From assembly GCF_001613065.1 (NCBI RefSeq), contig NZ_BDBQ01000034.1:62001-126000 (forward strand): a stretch of 64,000 nucleotides of DNA, written 5' to 3'. Position numbers and translations under genes: made by a program. Position 1 is the first letter of the stretch, and the number at the start of each line of letters is the position of its first letter. A model generated the notes under the pieces. It was not told the DNA's origin and ran no database searches. It worked only from the letters and a program-made list of their open reading frames with translations. Below, piece after piece: positions 25,917 to 34,981 of this stretch. Source of the DNA: Nocardia miyunensis NBRC 108239 (GTDB lineage Bacteria > Actinomycetota > Actinomycetes > Mycobacteriales > Mycobacteriaceae).

Positions 25917-27145
25917 CGTCGTCCACTACCGGCACACCGGCACTCGTGATCCCCGACGTACCCGACCGCGCGCGCATGCGCCGCGAGACCGGCGTGCGGC
26001 TGCGCTCGTCCATGGCCACCCAGGGGGTCGACGCGCTGGTCCTGCTGAACAACAGCAATGTCGTCTACGCCACCGGGGCCAACTGGCCGCTCGGCGACGC
26101 GGGTCTGTCGCATGTCGAACGGCCGGTCGCGGTCGTGGTCGCGGGCGATCCGTTCCCGCATCTGTTCCTGCCGTTCCGGGAGGGCGCCTCGGCCGAGACC
26201 GATCTGCCCGCCGACCATCTGCACGGGCCGGTCTACCTCGAATTCGACGAGGGCGTAACGGAATTCGCGAAGATCCTCGCGGATCTGATCCCGTCCGGAT
26301 CGGCCGTGGCGATCGACGAGTACACCGGTGCGATGCTGCGGGCGCGCTCGGATCTGTTCCCCGGCGCGGCCCCCTCGGACGCCTCCGCGGTCGTCGGCCC
26401 GGCCAAACTGATCAAGACCCCCGACGAGATCGCCTGCATCCGCACCGCCGCGCGCATCACCGATCAGGCCATGGTCGACGTCCAGGCGACGCTGGCTCCC
26501 GGACGCCGCCAGATCGATCTGTCCGCGCGCTTCCTGCGCCGGGCCTTCGAACTCGGCGCGACCGCCACCATGCTCGAGGCGATCTGGCAGGTCATGCCGG
26601 ACACCAAGGCCGAGGGCGTGTGGACCACGCACGGCGATCTGGCGCTGCCGCTGCTCAGCACCGAACGCGAACTGGCCGCCGGAGATGTGCTGTGGACCGA
26701 CGTGAGCATCACCTACGGCGGATACTGCTCCGATTTCGGCCGCACCTGGACCGTCGGCGTGGAACCGAATGCACGGCAGCACAAGCAATTCGAACGCTGG
26801 CACGAGATCTTGACCGCGGTCCTGGACGTCACCCGGGCCGGGGCGACGGCCGCGGATCTGGCCCGCGCGGCCACCGCCGCCAACGACGGGGCCGAACCCT
26901 GGCTGCCGCACTTCTACCTCGGTCACGGCATCGGGGTCAGCGCGGCCGAAACACCCATGATCGGAACGGATCTCGGCGCGGAGTTCGACGAGAACTTCGT
27001 CTTCGAACCGAACATGGTGCTGGTCCTGGAGCCGGTCGTCTGGGAGGACGGCACCGGCGGCTACCGAAGCGAGGAGATCATCGTGATCACCGAAGAGGGC
27101 TCGATCGCCCTGACCGACTACCCGTACGCGCCCTATGGCCACTGA
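25913..27145 (+). CDS. M24-family metallohydrolase (aminopeptidase P/creatinase fold)
   Basis: A 410-residue pita-bread-fold enzyme. All five metal ligands are present: D263 in WTDVS, D274 in CSDFGRTW, H338 in LGHGIG, E373 in VLEPVVW and E387 in RSEEII. The N-terminal half is the creatinase-type domain. ATG 25913 overlaps the upstream stop as ATGA. Family members are proline peptidases, creatinase or DMSP lyase. In this catabolic operon a peptidase role is not assured. It overlaps the following M24-like gene by 11 bases. Confidence 0.9.
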   Translation: MTSSTTGTPALVIPDVPDRARMRRETGVRLRSSMATQGVDALVLLNNSNVVYATGANWPLGDAGLSHVERPVAVVVAGDPFPHLFLPFREGASAETDLPADHLHGPVYLEFDEGVTEFAKILADLIPSGSAVAIDEYTGAMLRARSDLFPGAAPSDASAVVGPAKLIKTPDEIACIRTAARITDQAMVDVQATLAPGRRQIDLSARFLRRAFELGATATMLEAIWQVMPDTKAEGVWTTHGDLALPLLSTERELAAGDVLWTDVSITYGGYCSDFGRTWTVGVEPNARQHKQFERWHEILTAVLDVTRAGATAADLARAATAANDGAEPWLPHFYLGHGIGVSAAETPMIGTDLGAEFDENFVFEPNMVLVLEPVVWEDGTGGYRSEEIIVITEEGSIALTDYPYAPYGH

Positions 27146-28256
27146 GGTACTGCCGGACGATCGTGCCCTGCGGCATGGGCGGCGCGATCGCGCACTGGCA
27201 CAGATGAAAGCCCATGATCTCGATGTCCTGGTGCTGGGCCGGCAGGCCAACGCCCGGTACATCGCGGGCGCACCACAGCTGTGGGTCGCCGGCACCCGCC
27301 CGTTCGGGCCGGTCGCCACGGTGATCCGCGAGACCGGCGCGGTCCATCTGCTCAGCAGCTGGGACGAGGGGATTCCCGACGACATTCCGCACGATCACCT
27401 CTACGGGATGATGTGGAATCCGATGAACACCATCGCGGCGATCCGGGACATTCCCGGCGCCGCGACCGCGCTGCGCGTCGGAACCGACGCGCTCTCACCG
27501 AATTTCGCGAAACTGCTGCCGCTGGCGTTCCCGAATGCCGAACTGGTGGACGGCGAACAGGCGATGCGCACAGCCCGTCGGATCAAGACCGTCGAGGAGA
27601 TCGCGGTCCTGCGCGGCGCGCTGCGGGTCGCCGAGACGGGCCTGGCCGCGGCGGTAGCCGAACTCGCTCCCGGGAGTACCGAACAGGCCCTCACCGCCGT
27701 GCTGCTCGAGGCGATCACCGCCGGTGGTGTCACCGCCCCGGCCTCGCAGGACTCGGTGTGGGTGACCTCGAAGGAACATCCGTGGCGACGCGCGGGCGCG
27801 GACCGGCAGGCGCACGAGGGTGATCTGGTCGCCGTCTCCTGCGGTGTGCTCGGCGACGGATACATCGGCGAGGTCGGCCGGACCTATCCGGTCGGCGCGG
27901 CCGGTGCGGATACTCGCAAGCTGTACGGTCGCTGGGATGCGTTGCAGGCCGAGCTGCTCGGGGCATGCCGACCGGGCGCGACGGCCGCGGGACTGCTGGC
28001 CGCGTATGAACTCGCGGGTGAGCCATTGCCCGCGATGCCGGTCGCGCGGGGACTCGGAATGGGTTTCGATCCGCCGGTGATCTCGCCGCAGCTGCGGGCG
28101 ACGGCCGAGGCCGAACGGCTCGAGCCGGGCATGGTGCTGTCGGTGACCGGCTACGTCTGGGAATCCGGTCTGGGCGCGGTGTTCGGCCGCGACGCGGTGC
28201 TGATCACCGACGACGGCTGCGAGGTGCTCACCTGCGCACCCCACTGGGAACACTGA
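27135..28256 (+). CDS. M24-like protein lacking all metal ligands
   Basis: A 373-residue relative of the preceding enzyme that keeps the two-domain frame but has replaced each metal ligand. Aligning segment by segment gives Asp to Ser (VAVSCG), Asp to Glu (IGEVGRTY), His to Leu (RGLGMG), Glu to Thr (LSVTGYVW) and Glu to Arg (FGRDAVLIT). It cannot bind the usual dinuclear centre. The 11-base overlap with the intact enzyme suggests co-translation and possibly a heteromeric complex. An intrinsic terminator follows at 28261. Confidence 0.88.
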   Translation: MATEVLPDDRALRHGRRDRALAQMKAHDLDVLVLGRQANARYIAGAPQLWVAGTRPFGPVATVIRETGAVHLLSSWDEGIPDDIPHDHLYGMMWNPMNTIAAIRDIPGAATALRVGTDALSPNFAKLLPLAFPNAELVDGEQAMRTARRIKTVEEIAVLRGALRVAETGLAAAVAELAPGSTEQALTAVLLEAITAGGVTAPASQDSVWVTSKEHPWRRAGADRQAHEGDLVAVSCGVLGDGYIGEVGRTYPVGAAGADTRKLYGRWDALQAELLGACRPGATAAGLLAAYELAGEPLPAMPVARGLGMGFDPPVISPQLRATAEAERLEPGMVLSVTGYVWESGLGAVFGRDAVLITDDGCEVLTCAPHWEH

Positions 28257-28260
28257 GCCG

Positions 28261-28303
28261 CCCGCGGCCCGGCGCATCGGCTCACGCTGCGCCGGGCCGC
28301 GGG
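28261..28303. terminator. Strong hairpin, probable transcription terminator
   Basis: CCCGCGGCCCGGCGCA (28261-28276) pairs perfectly over 16 bases with 28288-28303, loop 11 bases, followed by TTCTCCTGTC. It lies between the M24-like gene and the crotonase. It may terminate or attenuate transcription into the crotonase and CoA-transferase genes. Confidence 0.8.
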
Positions 28304-28343
28304 TTCTCCTGTCCCCCAATCACTTTCGGCAAAGGAGTCGAGC

Positions 28344-29303
28344 ATGTCCGGTCCCGAGCAACCCTCGGCCGAGGAGATCATCCGGTACGAGAAGGATACG
28401 AGGACCAGGATCGCCACGATCACCTTCGACCGGCCCGATCAGCTCAACGCGCCCACCGCCGCGGCTCGGCTGCGCTATGCGGATCTGCTGCACCGGGCCA
28501 GTGTGGACGACGAGGTCAAGGTGCTCGTCGTCCGGGGCGCGGGTGATGATTTCGGCACCGGGGCGGATCTGCCCGAGTTCATGGAGACGCAGAACGCGCC
28601 GACCCAGGGGCCACGGCTGGCCGAGTTCCGGATCGGCGAGGACGAGGTGCGCTATCCGCCGAAGGACTCCTTCCGGCACGGCGCGAGCGTCAGCCAGTGG
28701 TACGCCAACGCCTCGGCCGGATGCCGCAGCCTGCAGGAATTCAAGAAGATCAGCATCGTGGAGACCAAGGGGTACTGCTACGGCTGGCACTTCTACCAGG
28801 CCGCGGACGCCGATCTGGTAATCTCCTCCGACGACGCGCTGTTCGGACATCCCTCGTTCCGCTACTACGGCTGGGGCCCGCGGATGTGGACCTGGGCGCA
28901 GACCATGGGGATGCGGCGTTTCCAGGAGATGGTGTTCACCGGCCGCGCCTTCACCGCGCAGGAGATGTTCGACTGCAACTTCCTGAACAAGGTGGTCCCC
29001 CGCGCCGAGCTCGAGGCCGAGACCGAGAAGTACGCGCTGGCCTGCTCGCGCAATCGCCCCACCGACACCGTCTTCATGCAGAAGGTGTTCTTCGAGATCA
29101 TGAAGCAGCAGCAGGGCGAATACATGGGCAGTCTGCTGAGCGGGTTCTTCGAGTCGATGGGTGGGCACATCCGCGCCGACGACGACGAACTCATGCTGGG
29201 CGACGCGTTCGAGGGCGGGCTGAACAACTCGGTCAAGAGCAACGACGCCCAGTTCCCGCCGGATTTCCGGCTCAGCAAGTCCGGGCGCGGAGCACAGGCG
29301 TAG
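28344..29303 (+). CDS. Crotonase-family protein (enoyl-CoA hydratase/isomerase-like), atypical
   Basis: A 319-residue crotonase-fold protein. The first oxyanion loop is FGTGADLPEF. The second region reads KGYCYGWHFYQAADADLVISSDDALFG in two pieces, where the usual GGG-x-E is GWHFYQ. The later HPSF replaces the usual P-E, so neither classical hydratase Glu is obvious. Such members often catalyse hydrolysis, ring opening or decarboxylation on CoA esters. ATG 28344 follows AAAGGAG. It precedes the CoA-transferase by 4 bases. Confidence 0.85.
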   Translation: MSGPEQPSAEEIIRYEKDTRTRIATITFDRPDQLNAPTAAARLRYADLLHRASVDDEVKVLVVRGAGDDFGTGADLPEFMETQNAPTQGPRLAEFRIGEDEVRYPPKDSFRHGASVSQWYANASAGCRSLQEFKKISIVETKGYCYGWHFYQAADADLVISSDDALFGHPSFRYYGWGPRMWTWAQTMGMRRFQEMVFTGRAFTAQEMFDCNFLNKVVPRAELEAETEKYALACSRNRPTDTVFMQKVFFEIMKQQQGEYMGSLLSGFFESMGGHIRADDDELMLGDAFEGGLNNSVKSNDAQFPPDFRLSKSGRGAQA

Positions 29304-29307
29304 CGAG

Positions 29308-31767
29308 ATGGCTTCCAACACAACCGAATTCACCGCAGAACAGCCGCTGTCCGACTGTGTCGTGGTCGATCTGTCCAGCGGCATCGCGGGCGCGTACTGC
29401 ACGAAGCTGCTCTGCGACGGCGGCGCGAGGGTGATCAAAATCGAAGCGCCGCAGGGTGATCCGCTGCGGCGCTGGTCGGCTTCGGGCGCACCGCTGGACG
29501 ACGGGGCCGACGGCGCCCTGTTCAGCTTCCTGGCCGGGGCCAAGGAGAGCGTGGTCGCCGACCCGGACAGCGCGGGCGACCTGGATCTCGTTGCCGCCCT
29601 GCTGGATTCGGCCGACATCGCGGTGTGGTCTCCGGGCTCGACGCTGACCGGACACCCCCGGCTCAACCCGGCCGCGATCCGCGACGCGCATCCCCACCTG
29701 GTGGTCACCACCATCACGCCGTTCGGCCTGGCGGGACCGTGGCACGACCACCCCGCCACCGAATTCACCCTCCAGGCATGGTCCGGGGCCATCGTCGGGC
29801 TCGGGCGCGGCGCGCCCGAGCAGGCGCCGGTGCACATCGGCGGCCGGGCGGGAGAATGGTTCGCCGGAGCCTATGCCTCCGCCGCCACACTGACCTCGCG
29901 AATGCGCACCATCGAATCCGGCACGGGTGAACTGGTCGATCTGGCCGTGCTCGAAACCCTGATTCTCGGCACGACCTACTATCCGGTGTCGTTCATCGAC
30001 GCGCTGGACCGGCCGTACCGCACCGAGCGGCGGCTCACCGTGCCGGGCGTCGCCACCGCGGCCGACGGCCTGGTCGCACTGGGGTGCGGCACCGCCCAGC
30101 AGTGGTTCGATCTGTGTGCGATGGTGGGACATCCGGAGTGGATCGACGAGGGCATCGCGCCATCGATCACACAGCGCGCCATCGACAAAGCGCCGGAGAT
30201 CTACGCCTGGCTCGCCGAACAACCGGGCGAGGTGATCCGCGACCTGGCGACCGCCTTCCGCATTCCCAACTGCCCGGTCGTCAACGGCGCCAACGCTCCG
30301 GACATGGACCACTATCGCGCCCGCGACACTTTCACGGTCAACCCCCGCGACGGGTTCGTCCAGCCCGGTCCGCCCTATCGCACCCAGCCGCCCATGCTCC
30401 GCGAGCCCGGACCAGCTCCCCGGCTCGGCGAACACACCGAGCGATACCGCACCGCCCGCCCGGCGCGCCGCGAGCCGCGCGCGACGTCGGCGCAGCCGAA
30501 CCCGTTGCCGCTGAATAACATTCGCGTGCTGGACATGACCGCGTTCTGGGCCGGTCCGAGCAGTACGCACTTCCTCGCGATGCTGGGCGCCGAGGTCATC
30601 CACGTCGAATCCGCCACTCGGCCGGACGGCACCCGCCTGATCGCGGGGGTGCCGAACTCCGAGGAGCAGTGGTGGGAGAAGTCGCCGATCTTCTCCGGGC
30701 TCAACACCGGCAAGAAGAGCATCACCGTCGACTTTCGCTCCGATCGCGGACGGGATCTGCTGAAACGGCTGGCGGCCATCTGCGATGTCGTCATCGAGAA
30801 CTACACCCCGCGGGTGATGGAGCAGGTCGGGTTGGATTACCCCGCACTGCGGGCGCTGCGCGAGGACATCATCATGGTCCGGATGCCGGGATTCGGCCTG
30901 GACGGCCCGTGGCGCGACGTTCCCGCGTTCGCCTACATCATCGAGGATGCCTCGGGCCTGACCTGGCTCACCGGGCACACGGATCGAAATCCCTTGGAAC
31001 CCTATGCGATCGGCGATCCGAACGCGGGCGTGCACGCGCTCAACGGACTGCTGCTGGCATTGGAGTACCGGCGCAAGACCGGCCGCGGCGTGCTGGTGGA
31101 GGCCGCGATGGTCGATGCCGCCCTCAACGTCGCCGCCGAGCAGGTCATCGAGTACTCCGCGTACGGCGTACTGCTCGAACGCGACGGCAATCGCGGTCCC
31201 GAGGCCGCGCCGCAGAATCTGTACCGCGCGGCGGGCACCGACGAATTCGGCCGACGGGACTGCTGGGTCGCGATCGCCGTCGCCACCGACGAGCAGTGGC
31301 GCGGACTGTGCAAGGCGCTCGATGATCCGTCCTGGGCGCTGTCGCCCGAGTTGTCCACGGCGGCCGGGCGACGCCGCGAGCACGACGCGATCGACGAGCG
31401 TCTCGCCGCGTGGTGTGCGCGCCGCGACAGTGACGAGATCGTCCGAATCCTCTGGGACGCAGGTGTTCCCGTCGCGAAGGTGATGCAGCCGCACCGGCAG
31501 TACGAACTGCCGCAGCTCGAGGCGCGACAGTTCTTCGAACCGGTGGCCCACCCGGTCGCCAAGACGGCGCGGCACAGCACCGTGCCGGTCCGCTTCTCGG
31601 CCGGACCGGACCGATTCCACCGGGCCCCCGCACCGCTGCTCGGCGAGCACACCGGTGCGGTGCTCGCGGCGCTGGGCCTGACCGAGGCAGAGATCAGCGA
31701 ACTCGAAGCCGACGGCGTCATCGGCGGTTTCCCCGAGGTCGTCCGCGCACCCGCGAAGTCCGACTGA
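29308..31767 (+). CDS. Fused double CaiB/BaiF (type III) CoA-transferase
   Basis: An 819-residue protein made of two complete family III CoA-transferase units, about residues 15-380 (VVDLSSGIAGAYCTKLLCDGGARVIKIE) and 405-800 (VLDMTAFWAGPSSTHFLAMLGAEVIHVE). The catalytic Asp that forms the aspartyl-CoA anhydride is present in the C-terminal unit (YAIGDPNAG) but the aligned N-terminal segment reads VHIGGRAGE, so that half is probably non-catalytic. Two-unit CaiB proteins exist in actinobacteria. Here it would activate the ring-derived acid acted on by the crotonase. Confidence 0.9.
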   Translation: MASNTTEFTAEQPLSDCVVVDLSSGIAGAYCTKLLCDGGARVIKIEAPQGDPLRRWSASGAPLDDGADGALFSFLAGAKESVVADPDSAGDLDLVAALLDSADIAVWSPGSTLTGHPRLNPAAIRDAHPHLVVTTITPFGLAGPWHDHPATEFTLQAWSGAIVGLGRGAPEQAPVHIGGRAGEWFAGAYASAATLTSRMRTIESGTGELVDLAVLETLILGTTYYPVSFIDALDRPYRTERRLTVPGVATAADGLVALGCGTAQQWFDLCAMVGHPEWIDEGIAPSITQRAIDKAPEIYAWLAEQPGEVIRDLATAFRIPNCPVVNGANAPDMDHYRARDTFTVNPRDGFVQPGPPYRTQPPMLREPGPAPRLGEHTERYRTARPARREPRATSAQPNPLPLNNIRVLDMTAFWAGPSSTHFLAMLGAEVIHVESATRPDGTRLIAGVPNSEEQWWEKSPIFSGLNTGKKSITVDFRSDRGRDLLKRLAAICDVVIENYTPRVMEQVGLDYPALRALREDIIMVRMPGFGLDGPWRDVPAFAYIIEDASGLTWLTGHTDRNPLEPYAIGDPNAGVHALNGLLLALEYRRKTGRGVLVEAAMVDAALNVAAEQVIEYSAYGVLLERDGNRGPEAAPQNLYRAAGTDEFGRRDCWVAIAVATDEQWRGLCKALDDPSWALSPELSTAAGRRREHDAIDERLAAWCARRDSDEIVRILWDAGVPVAKVMQPHRQYELPQLEARQFFEPVAHPVAKTARHSTVPVRFSAGPDRFHRAPAPLLGEHTGAVLAALGLTEAEISELEADGVIGGFPEVVRAPAKSD

Positions 31768-31785
31768 GACGGTCTCCGCGTCCGC

Positions 31786-32013
31786 TCAGCGCACGCGGAA
31801 CCGGACTCCGTATGGCAGCGGGACGTTTTCCACCCAGTTCCCATCGGCATCGAACCCCGAAACGGAGAACGAACCCTCCGGATCCCGGCGGAACTGCCGA
31901 ATTGCGATCCAGCCGATCTCGGAGAAATGAATCGAGTCGTATTCCGCGATCGAGACGCCTGCGGCGTAACTGCCTGACGCGCTGATACTTTCGGAATCCA
32001 TCGCCGATCTCAC
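31786..32013 (-). CDS. Small protein coupled to Rieske oxygenase
   Basis: A 75-residue protein. Its GTG start (32013) overlaps the stop of the Rieske oxygenase as GTGA; ATG 32001 is an alternative. Sequence is rich in strands (SIHFSEIGWIAIRQFRRD, SFSVSGFDADGNW). No family recognised. Strict coupling to the oxygenase suggests an accessory or assembly role (inference). Confidence 0.65.
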   Translation of the reverse strand: MRSAMDSESISASGSYAAGVSIAEYDSIHFSEIGWIAIRQFRRDPEGSFSVSGFDADGNWVENVPLPYGVRFRVR

Positions 32014-33233
32014 GCCCCGAGTCCGGCGGCCGCGAGCGCGTCTTCCACATCGTCGCCGTCGCTTTCGAACGCGCAGCCGCGCACCGACTTCAGATCGTGG
32101 TCTCCCGGCCGATTGAAGATGACCGGCACGTCCGCGACGGCCCGGTTCGCCGCGTCGCGCAGAATCTTGCGCAGTCGCACGACGCCGACATCGCTGGAAC
32201 CGAGGTGCTCGTTCTCCCGGTCCATGATCGCGCCTTGGCTCTCCTGAACGGCGAGGTCTTCGAAGAAGAGATTGCCGAGGCCGGAGAAGTGGTCGCGGCC
32301 GAGGGCGTCACGATCCTGCCCCCAACGCTCCTTGTCGTCGCGCATCTCGGCGGTGAAGTCGTCGGGGTGCCGGGTCAGGGGTGCGACGTGCCGCCCCAGC
32401 GGTTTGGCGGCGTCGAGCGGATCGTTCTTGTCGTACCAGATGACCCATTGCATACAGTGCGTGTCGTCGATCGGCACGATGCAGAATGCCGCACGCTCGT
32501 CGTTCTGCGGCACGAAGCACCAGAACGGCGCGATGTACTCCGTGACACGGTAGTAGTGCCCGCCGTGCGGCCGCGGGCGATCCGCGTAGATCCGCATGCC
32601 GTACGGGCGGTCCCGGACGATGATCGACGGCGCGGCTTCGTAGGCCACCTGGTGCTGTCCCGGGAACTGGGTCTTGTGCAACTGGCCGAGGTGCGCCGTG
32701 TCGACCAGACCTTCCAGGCACTGGACCCAGCCGCACCGGGTAATCCCGACCACGGCCCGACAGTGCTCGTCGTCCAGGCCCATGAAATCCATATCGGGAA
32801 ACGGCGGCTCATCGCCGTCGCCCAGATAGACCCAGATCATCCCGGCCGCCTCGCGTACCGGATGCGAATTCACCGGCAGGATCTGCCGAAACCGGTCCCG
32901 CCGCTGTTCCGGCTCGGTGGGAACTGCGACGCACTGACCGCCGCTGCCGAACTCCCAGCCGTGGTAGATGCAGGTCAGGCTGGTGCCGGAGTTGAATCCC
33001 AGGGCCAGCGAGGCGCGGCGGTGCGGGCACTGCTCGTCGAGGCAGCCGAGCGAGCCGTCGTCGAGCCGGTAGAGAACCATCGGCACGCCCAGTGCTTTCG
33101 CGCGCACCGGATCCGCGCCCGGCCGGACCGCGGCGCTGCGGGCCACCGGCATCCAGAATTCCCGCAGGTAGGTACCCATCGGCGTGCCGGCCCCGACCTG
33201 GGAGATCTGCGCGTTGTCAACGGTTTTGAGCAC
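32010..33233 (-). CDS. Rieske non-haem iron oxygenase, terminal component
   Basis: Aromatic-ring hydroxylating or demethylating oxygenase alpha subunit, 407 residues. The Rieske centre is C69-P-H71...C88-x2-H91 (CPHRRAS, CIYHGWEF). The catalytic iron ligands are D178, H181 and H186 in GLVDTAHLGQLH. GTG start at 33233 with GGAG upstream; the ATG at 33269 would add twelve residues of leader. It resembles phthalate/vanillate-type oxygenases that need a separate reductase; the reductase at 44790 is a candidate partner. A small gene follows. Confidence 0.93.
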   Translation of the reverse strand: MLKTVDNAQISQVGAGTPMGTYLREFWMPVARSAAVRPGADPVRAKALGVPMVLYRLDDGSLGCLDEQCPHRRASLALGFNSGTSLTCIYHGWEFGSGGQCVAVPTEPEQRRDRFRQILPVNSHPVREAAGMIWVYLGDGDEPPFPDMDFMGLDDEHCRAVVGITRCGWVQCLEGLVDTAHLGQLHKTQFPGQHQVAYEAAPSIIVRDRPYGMRIYADRPRPHGGHYYRVTEYIAPFWCFVPQNDERAAFCIVPIDDTHCMQWVIWYDKNDPLDAAKPLGRHVAPLTRHPDDFTAEMRDDKERWGQDRDALGRDHFSGLGNLFFEDLAVQESQGAIMDRENEHLGSSDVGVVRLRKILRDAANRAVADVPVIFNRPGDHDLKSVRGCAFESDGDDVEDALAAAGLGA

Positions 33234-33735
33234 TGTGGCTCCTCGTCGGTAGTAGGGAGGGGCTGCCACTCATCGCATCGTGTCTTCCGGGGTGGCGTTC
33301 GAGTGATCCTGGTGCGGCCGATCGGCAAGCCGGGCTGATGAGCGTCGCCGTCGAGATACTCACACCAGGGTAAATACCTTACTATTAAGATTATTATTAC
33401 CGAAGGCTTTCCTCTTTGGCAAGAGATAGTACCGGCCAATTCGACATCCGGCGCACCGGCGGCGCATGAGCGATCCCGCCCCTCCGGCAGCAACTGGCGA
33501 CTCGTTCCGGTATGGCCATAACAATAGGCGCGCGACCTCGAACTTCTCGTAATATGCATGAAACATGTTGGCGTGGGTGACGATCCGACGCCTGCCCGAG
33601 ATGGTCGACCACGCCCGGACAAATCGCCACATCACAACCGTCCGCCAGGGCAGACGCGCGACCTCGGTGCCTAAATATTTTGAACAACCGTTCATGTTTG
33701 CTGATCAGTTTTGAACGCTCGTTAAGGTGGTGGCC
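33234..33735. other. Intergenic, AT-rich divergent promoter region
   Basis: About 500 bases between the Rieske gene and the TetR-MarR fusion, with no credible gene. Local A+T-rich runs occur at 33370-33420. GGTAA (33369-33373) and TTACC (33397-33401) form a loose inverted repeat towards the Rieske gene. Two TGAAC-N4-GTTCA-like sites precede the regulator. Confidence 0.6.
33681..33725. promoter_or_regulatory. Pair of regulator sites upstream of TetR-MarR gene
   Basis: TGAACAACCGTTCA (33681-33694, perfect 5-4-5) and TGAACGCTCGTTAA (33712-33725, one arm altered) are 31 bases apart, about three helical turns. The second ends ten bases before the start codon. They look like autoregulatory TetR-type operators. 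Confidence 0.6.
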
Positions 33736-34908
33736 ATGACCTCCCAGGGCGAGCAGCGGTCAACAGCGCAGCGGCGCACATACGATCCGGAGCGCAACCG
33801 TCAGGCCGTACTGGCCGCGGCGCGACGCCTGTTCGCCGCGCAGGGCTACGACGCCGTGAGCATCCGGGCCATCGCCACGGAGGCGGGAGTGACCGCAGGA
33901 CTGGTGATGTCGTATTTCGGCAGTAAGGATGCGCTCTTCCGCGAGGTGGTCGGCGGCGGCGCGGGCATCGGCGCCGACGTCGTCGCACAGGCCCACGGCG
34001 GACCGGAGCGACTCGCGCAGGCCCTGGCCCACGCCTACCTGGAGCGCTGGGACCAGCTGCCTGCCGACGATCCCTGGCCCGCCCTGATCCGCTCCGCACT
34101 CACCCATCCGCCGAGCGCGGCCATGCTCCGCGAGGTACTGGAGAAGCAGGTGAGCGGCCCGCTGACGCGCCTGCTCGACGGTTCCGCCACAGCCGACGCG
34201 AGCGCCGGACTGGTGCGCAGCATCCTGTTCGGCGTGATCATGGAGCGCTACCTGTTCGCGCACGAACCCGCTCGCTCCGTCCCGGCCGAGGAGCTCGAAC
34301 CGGCTCTGGCGGCCGTGCTGGCGGTCGCGCTGCAAGATATGCCGACCCCCGCGGACGTCGCCGAAGAAGCGGAGGACACGGGTGCCGACACCGTTGTGCG
34401 CATCCTGGCCGAGTGGCAGGCGGAGTTGCCCGGCACCGACGTCTCGGCGCTGGCGGTCTTCGGCCGGCTACACCGATGCTTCCTGCGTTACCAGACCCAG
34501 ATCAGCCGGATCGTGGAGCGGCACGGCATCAGTTTCGCAGCGCTGGACGTACTCACGGCCCTGCGCCGAGCCGGAGCCCCCTACCGCCGCACCGCTGGAG
34601 ACCTGGCCACTTCCAGCCTGGTCAGCACCGGGGGCATCACACTGCGAGCCGACAAGCTGGAGGAGGCCGGGCTGATCCTGCGCGAACGCGACGAGAACGA
34701 CCGGCGCATCGTCTACCTGCGGCTGACCGATGCCGGACTGGCGCTGACCGACCGGCTCATCGAGGACCACTTCGCCAACGAACTCGACATGCTCGCCGGA
34801 CTCGTACCGGCCGAACGCCGAAGACTGGCGGCGCTGTTGGAGCGCCTGGAACGTTCGTTGGAGGTTTCCGGGCAGCGAGAACGCAAAGAGCAAGATCGCG
34901 TCCTCTGA
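33736..34908 (+). CDS. TetR-MarR fusion transcriptional regulator
   Basis: A 390-residue protein containing two regulators. Residues about 1-205 are a complete TetR protein (QAVLAAARRLFAAQGYDA, IRAIATEAGVTAGLVMSYFGSKDAL, then a helical ligand domain). Residues about 218-390 are a complete MarR protein with winged helix RTAGDLATSSLVSTGGITLR and wing RDENDRRIVYLRLTD. The MarR half is strongly similar throughout to the stand-alone MarR at 34982-35527. ATG 33736 follows AAGGTGG. There is no stop or frame change between the halves. It diverges from the Rieske gene and faces the MarR gene. Confidence 0.88.
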   Translation: MTSQGEQRSTAQRRTYDPERNRQAVLAAARRLFAAQGYDAVSIRAIATEAGVTAGLVMSYFGSKDALFREVVGGGAGIGADVVAQAHGGPERLAQALAHAYLERWDQLPADDPWPALIRSALTHPPSAAMLREVLEKQVSGPLTRLLDGSATADASAGLVRSILFGVIMERYLFAHEPARSVPAEELEPALAAVLAVALQDMPTPADVAEEAEDTGADTVVRILAEWQAELPGTDVSALAVFGRLHRCFLRYQTQISRIVERHGISFAALDVLTALRRAGAPYRRTAGDLATSSLVSTGGITLRADKLEEAGLILRERDENDRRIVYLRLTDAGLALTDRLIEDHFANELDMLAGLVPAERRRLAALLERLERSLEVSGQRERKEQDRVL

Positions 34909-34981
34909 TGTCCCGCCCCCTGAGGAGTGGGATCGATACCAGCGGGCGCATGCCGCTATCGGCGGGGTACCACTCGGCGCG

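Noticed and set aside
29272..31650. 792-codon open frame antisense to the CoA-transferase
   Set aside because: It mirrors the codon structure of the double CaiB gene, has no family resemblance and no ribosome-binding site. It is a high-GC shadow.
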